NCBI GenBank assembly: GCA_964654605.1
Contig: CAZZLW010000082.1
Location: 1 to 9,556 of the forward strand
DNA: 9,556 nucleotides
Reading direction: 5' to 3'
From: Raineya sp964654605
GTDB lineage: Bacteria > Bacteroidota > Bacteroidia > Cytophagales > Thermonemataceae
Position 1 is the first letter of the stretch; each line of letters begins with the position of its first letter. Shown here in pieces: positions 7,513 through 9,556 of this stretch. The notes beneath the pieces were generated by a model. The model saw only the letters and a program-made list of their open reading frames with translations, did no database searches and had not been told where the DNA came from. Both the position numbers and the translations under genes were made by a program.

Positions 7513-7740
7513 ATGGAAATAACTTTGAAAAGCGACAATTTGCAAGATATTCACATCATTTTACAATTAGCTAAGCGTATGAATATGGAAATAATACAGA
7601 CAAATAGCTGGGAAAGTGATGAGTTTGAAATTTTAAGTCAAACCTCATTAGACGATGTTTGGCTAAACCCTGAAAATGAGATATGGGATAAGTTTTTTGC
7701 AGAAACACAGCAAAATATAAAAAGTAGTGATGAGCTATAA
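7513..7740 (+). CDS. Antitoxin-like protein of a MazF-type toxin-antitoxin pair
   Basis: A small acidic protein of 75 residues directly upstream of, and overlapping, a MazF/PemK-like toxin gene; that order and overlap are typical of type II antitoxins. The N-terminal half reads as strand-helix-strand (MEITLKS, then the amphipathic DIHIILQLAKRMN, then MEIIQT). The C-terminal half is acidic and ends SLDDVWLNPENEIWDKFF, a Trp/acidic tail of the kind that wraps around and neutralises the toxin. No ribbon-helix-helix, HTH or AbrB DNA-binding motif is obvious, so autoregulation is uncertain. Function is inferred mainly from position. The start ATG 7513 lies 14 nt after an excellent -7 promoter box. 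I do not recognise a named family; small Bacteroidota antitoxins of this layout are often annotated only as hypothetical. Confidence 0.75.
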   Translation: MEITLKSDNLQDIHIILQLAKRMNMEIIQTNSWESDEFEILSQTSLDDVWLNPENEIWDKFFAETQQNIKSSDEL

Positions 7741-8068
7741 ACAAGGTGATATTGTATGGGTGAATTATCCTTTTTCTGACGATTTTGCAAAGAGCAAGAA
7801 ATGTCCCGCCATAGTGGTAAGCAATGAAAAATCTAATGCTTTAGATAACGATTTATTGATAGTTCCAATTACAACTAGTATTAGAGAGGATACTTTTTCT
7901 TACAAACTTGAAAGTTCTGATTTAGTACAGCCATTACCTTTTGTAAGCGAAGTTCGTTGTAATAAGATTATCACTATTCGCAAGAGACTTATATTAGCTC
8001 CATTGAGTTCTTTGAAAGAAGACTCCTTATCCAAAATTATCCAAAAAATCATATCTGTTTTTCAGTAA
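7730..8068 (+). CDS. MazF/PemK-type endoribonuclease toxin
   Basis: 112 residues from ATG 7730; an adjacent GTG at 7727 could add one residue. The start overlaps the antitoxin end by 11 nt, which suggests translational coupling. Family marks in order: GDIVWVNYPFSD (6-17), KKCPAIVVSN (23-32) and LLIVPITTSI (42-51), the usual beta-barrel pattern of MazF/PemK mRNA interferases, which cleave single-stranded mRNA at short sequence motifs and slow growth when the antitoxin is lost. The Thr of the active site is present (T48, matching the position known in B. subtilis MazF/EndoA). The Arg that normally precedes the conserved Pro (R25, '-RP-') is Cys here (C25), with Lys at 23-24. It may be weakened, or use one of those lysines. 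The length is normal for the family and no frameshift is seen. Confidence 0.87.
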   Translation: MSYKQGDIVWVNYPFSDDFAKSKKCPAIVVSNEKSNALDNDLLIVPITTSIREDTFSYKLESSDLVQPLPFVSEVRCNKIITIRKRLILAPLSSLKEDSLSKIIQKIISVFQ

Positions 8069-8097
8069 TTTTCTTGACAAAAATCACCTTTTTTTTC

Positions 8098-8110
8098 TTG
8101 CTATTTTGCC
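8098..8110 (+). promoter_or_regulatory. Possible -7 box upstream of the CoA-transferase gene
   Basis: TTGCTATTTTGCC contains TATTTTG (8102-8108), one T short of the TAnnTTTG consensus, and lies 43 nt before ATG 8154. A TTGACA at 8074-8079 precedes it at a longer than usual spacing (25 nt from TTG to TA). Nearly the same 13-mer (12 of 13 bases) occurs at 9480-9492 before the next gene. Promoter function is an inference. Confidence 0.35.
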
Positions 8111-8153
8111 GAAGGCTTTGCAACTTGAAACATCAATCAAACCCAATAAAGTT

Positions 8154-9434
8154 ATGGTGTATGTTTCATTTGAGCAAGCCTTTTCGGTGGTAAAATCGGG
8201 GCAACGGATTTTTTTTCACGGCGTTGCCGCCAATCCACAGCATTTAGTTCAGAAATTTGGTGAGTATGTTATTGCCAATAATCTGAAAGATTTGGAAGTA
8301 ATCGCCTTTTCGCCTTTTGGAAAGTTTGAATTAGCTGATGCCAAGTATGCTCCACATCTGAAAATCAACGCCTTGTTTGTTTCAGATTCGGTGCGTCCTG
8401 CGGTAGATGAGGGGAGAGCTTCGTATATTCCTGTTTTTTTGAGCGAGGTGCCCGAATTATTCCTCAATGATGTTTTGCCTACCGATGTAGCTTTCTTTAA
8501 TGTTTCGCCGCCTGATATTCACGGATTTTGTACTTTGGGGGTTTCTGTGGATTGTGCCATTTCGGTACTTAAAAAAGCCAAAATTTGTATTGCTCAAATC
8601 AATCCACATATGCCACGCACTCACGGCGATAGCTTTGTGCATATCAGCAAGTTTCAGTATGTAGTAGAATATGACGAACCCCTGCCCGAAATCCCACCGC
8701 TGGAAATTAGTGATGTAGAAATGCGTATAGGCAAATTTTGTGCAGGTCTGGTAGAAGATGGAGCTACGCTTCAAATGGGCATAGGGGGTATTCCGAATGC
8801 AGTGTTGGCAAATCTGACAAACCATAAAGATTTGGGTATTCATACCGAAATGTTTTCTGATGGCGTTGTACCCCTTGTAGAAAAAGGTATTATCACGGGC
8901 AAATACAAGGCTCGCCATCCAGGCAAAATTGTGGCTTGTTTTGTAATGGGAACACGTAAAGTATATGATTTTATTCACGACAACCCCCAAGTGGCAATGC
9001 TGGATACCAATTATACCAACGAAGACTCTGTAATTCGTACCAATCCGAAAGTGGTGGCTATCAATAGTGCGATTGAAGTAGATTTGCTGGGGCAAGTTTG
9101 TGCCGATACCATAGGCTTGAGGCAATATTCGGGTATTGGCGGACAAATGGATTTTATACGTGGAGCGGCTCTTTCGCCCGGTGGAAAGCCCATTATAGCA
9201 ATTCCTTCGGTAACGAATAAAGGACAATCCCGAATAGTTCCTTTGCTCAAGCCAGGGGCGGCAGTAACTACTACGCGAGCCCACGTGCATTACATAGTTA
9301 CGGAGTATGGAGTGGCGTATTTGTTCGGAAAAAATATTAAACAGAGAGCCAAAGCTCTGATAGAAATAGCCCACCCCGACCATCGCGAAGAGCTAGAACG
9401 TCAGGCTTTTGAAAGAATAAAAACTTACTGGTAG
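8154..9434 (+). CDS. Acetyl-CoA hydrolase/CoA-transferase family protein (4-hydroxybutyrate CoA-transferase-like)
   Basis: 426 residues from ATG 8154. A family I CoA-transferase: it moves CoA between an acyl-CoA and a carboxylate (acetate, 4-hydroxybutyrate or similar) through a glutamyl-CoA intermediate; cytoplasmic. Visible marks: the N-terminal 'AFSVVKSGQRIFFHG' substrate-domain start, NVSPPDIHGFCTLG, GIGGIPNAV (209-217), HTEMFSDGVV with the probable catalytic Glu E232, YSGIGGQMDFIRGA (325-338), EYGVA (384-388) and the C-terminal AHPDHREEL. The whole family core is intact and about the usual 430-residue length. The frame can be extended to TTG 8106, but that TTG lies inside a possible promoter box and the extra 16 residues match nothing expected; ATG 8154 places the conserved start correctly. 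The true acyl substrate cannot be told from sequence alone. It begins 85 bp after the toxin gene and may have its own promoter. Confidence 0.88.
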   Translation: MVYVSFEQAFSVVKSGQRIFFHGVAANPQHLVQKFGEYVIANNLKDLEVIAFSPFGKFELADAKYAPHLKINALFVSDSVRPAVDEGRASYIPVFLSEVPELFLNDVLPTDVAFFNVSPPDIHGFCTLGVSVDCAISVLKKAKICIAQINPHMPRTHGDSFVHISKFQYVVEYDEPLPEIPPLEISDVEMRIGKFCAGLVEDGATLQMGIGGIPNAVLANLTNHKDLGIHTEMFSDGVVPLVEKGIITGKYKARHPGKIVACFVMGTRKVYDFIHDNPQVAMLDTNYTNEDSVIRTNPKVVAINSAIEVDLLGQVCADTIGLRQYSGIGGQMDFIRGAALSPGGKPIIAIPSVTNKGQSRIVPLLKPGAAVTTTRAHVHYIVTEYGVAYLFGKNIKQRAKALIEIAHPDHREELERQAFERIKTYW

Positions 9435-9460
9435 TGATACAAAAATTTCTCATAACATAC

Positions 9461-9511
9461 TTTTACCACCGATTGAATTTTGCTATCTTGCCAATCGGTG
9501 GTAAAGTTTTT
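9461..9511 (+). terminator. Perfect 14-bp inverted repeat plus T5, probable terminator of the CoA-transferase gene
   Basis: 9462-9475 (TTTACCACCGATTG) is the exact reverse complement of 9492-9505, with a possible G-U closing pair (9461/9506) and a 16-nt loop. It is followed by TTTTT at 9507-9511, matching an intrinsic terminator 27 bp after the CoA-transferase stop. It is odd that the T tract directly touches the ATG (9512) of the next gene and that the loop contains a promoter-like TATCTTG (9484-9490), so it could also act as an operator or leader structure. Confidence 0.6.
9480..9492 (+). promoter_or_regulatory. Possible -7 box in the loop of the inverted repeat
   Basis: TTGCTATCTTGCC differs by one base from the 13-mer before the CoA-transferase gene. 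No -33 TTTG is found at the right distance. If used, transcription would begin near 9497, inside the right arm, so the hairpin would form only in read-through RNA and not in RNA starting here. Confidence 0.28.
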
Positions 9512-9556
9512 ATGAAAAAGTTTCTCTTTTTAGGGTTTTTACTGATAATTTTTATT
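9512..9556 (+). CDS. Start of a gene with an N-terminal signal peptide or membrane anchor (truncated by window end)
   Basis: ATG 9512 opens a frame that runs to the window edge for 15 codons: MKKFLFLGFLLIIFI. A two-lysine N-terminus followed by an unbroken hydrophobic stretch is a typical signal peptide or lipoprotein leader, so the product is probably exported or membrane-anchored. There is no sequence beyond, so no family can be given. It has no Shine-Dalgarno; the T5 of the inverted repeat lies immediately before the ATG. Confidence 0.55.
   Translation, partial: MKKFLFLGFLLIIFI

Noticed and set aside
8089..8097. T-run after the toxin gene as an intrinsic terminator
   Set aside because: No stable hairpin precedes it.
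8106..8153. TTG 8106 as start of the CoA-transferase
   Set aside because: It overlaps a promoter-like box, and the family's conserved N-terminus begins right after ATG 8154.
8457..9383. A 308-codon open frame on the minus strand across the CoA-transferase gene
   Set aside because: It lies entirely opposite a well-conserved enzyme gene; its translation is rich in Ile, Tyr, Arg and His with no family pattern, as expected for an antisense shadow.

Overview
The window looks like chromosomal DNA of a member of the Bacteroidota, probably of the Cytophagales/Flexibacter type. This rests on its AT-rich composition, start codons without clear Shine-Dalgarno sequences, a Porin_10-like outer-membrane protein, and two sequences matching the Bacteroidota promoter consensus (TTTG, 19-20 nt spacer, TAnnTTTG). 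The genus is not determinable by eye. No rRNA, tRNA or CRISPR array was seen.

Left edge (1-373): the last 42 codons of an IS5-like transposase run in from outside the window. They are followed by about 240 bp of mostly non-coding or decayed sequence, with a possible gene remnant on the minus strand whose stop overlaps the transposase stop.

Left-centre (374-5401): a stand-alone M23-like metallopeptidase domain protein (minus) is divergent from a secreted dienelactone-hydrolase-like protein (plus). The latter converges on a minus-strand pair: a membrane PAS-PAS histidine kinase and, overlapping its 3' end by 26 nt, an aminodeoxychorismate synthase component I (pabB). A strong hairpin between the two convergent stop codons (1982-2014) is the probable shared terminator.

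Right-centre (5413-8068): a large putative porin is divergent from the kinase. Its annotated ATG is doubtful, because the kinase promoter lies inside its first 20 codons. It is followed by a compact type II toxin-antitoxin pair with its own consensus promoter: an acidic antitoxin-like protein overlapping a MazF/PemK-type toxin.

Right edge (8154-9556): an acetyl-CoA hydrolase/CoA-transferase family enzyme, then a 14-bp perfect inverted repeat followed by T5 that directly abuts the ATG of a new, truncated secreted or membrane protein gene.

Functionally the genes are a mix of housekeeping functions (folate precursor synthesis, CoA transfer), envelope and sensing functions (porin, kinase, secreted hydrolase) and accessory elements (IS end, toxin-antitoxin). 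I see no multi-gene defence or biosynthetic system. The most unusual points are the sensor kinase/pabB overlap, the stand-alone M23 domain of a type normally fused to kinase and aminotransferase domains, the toxin with Cys at the usual catalytic Arg position, and the inverted repeat at the right edge.
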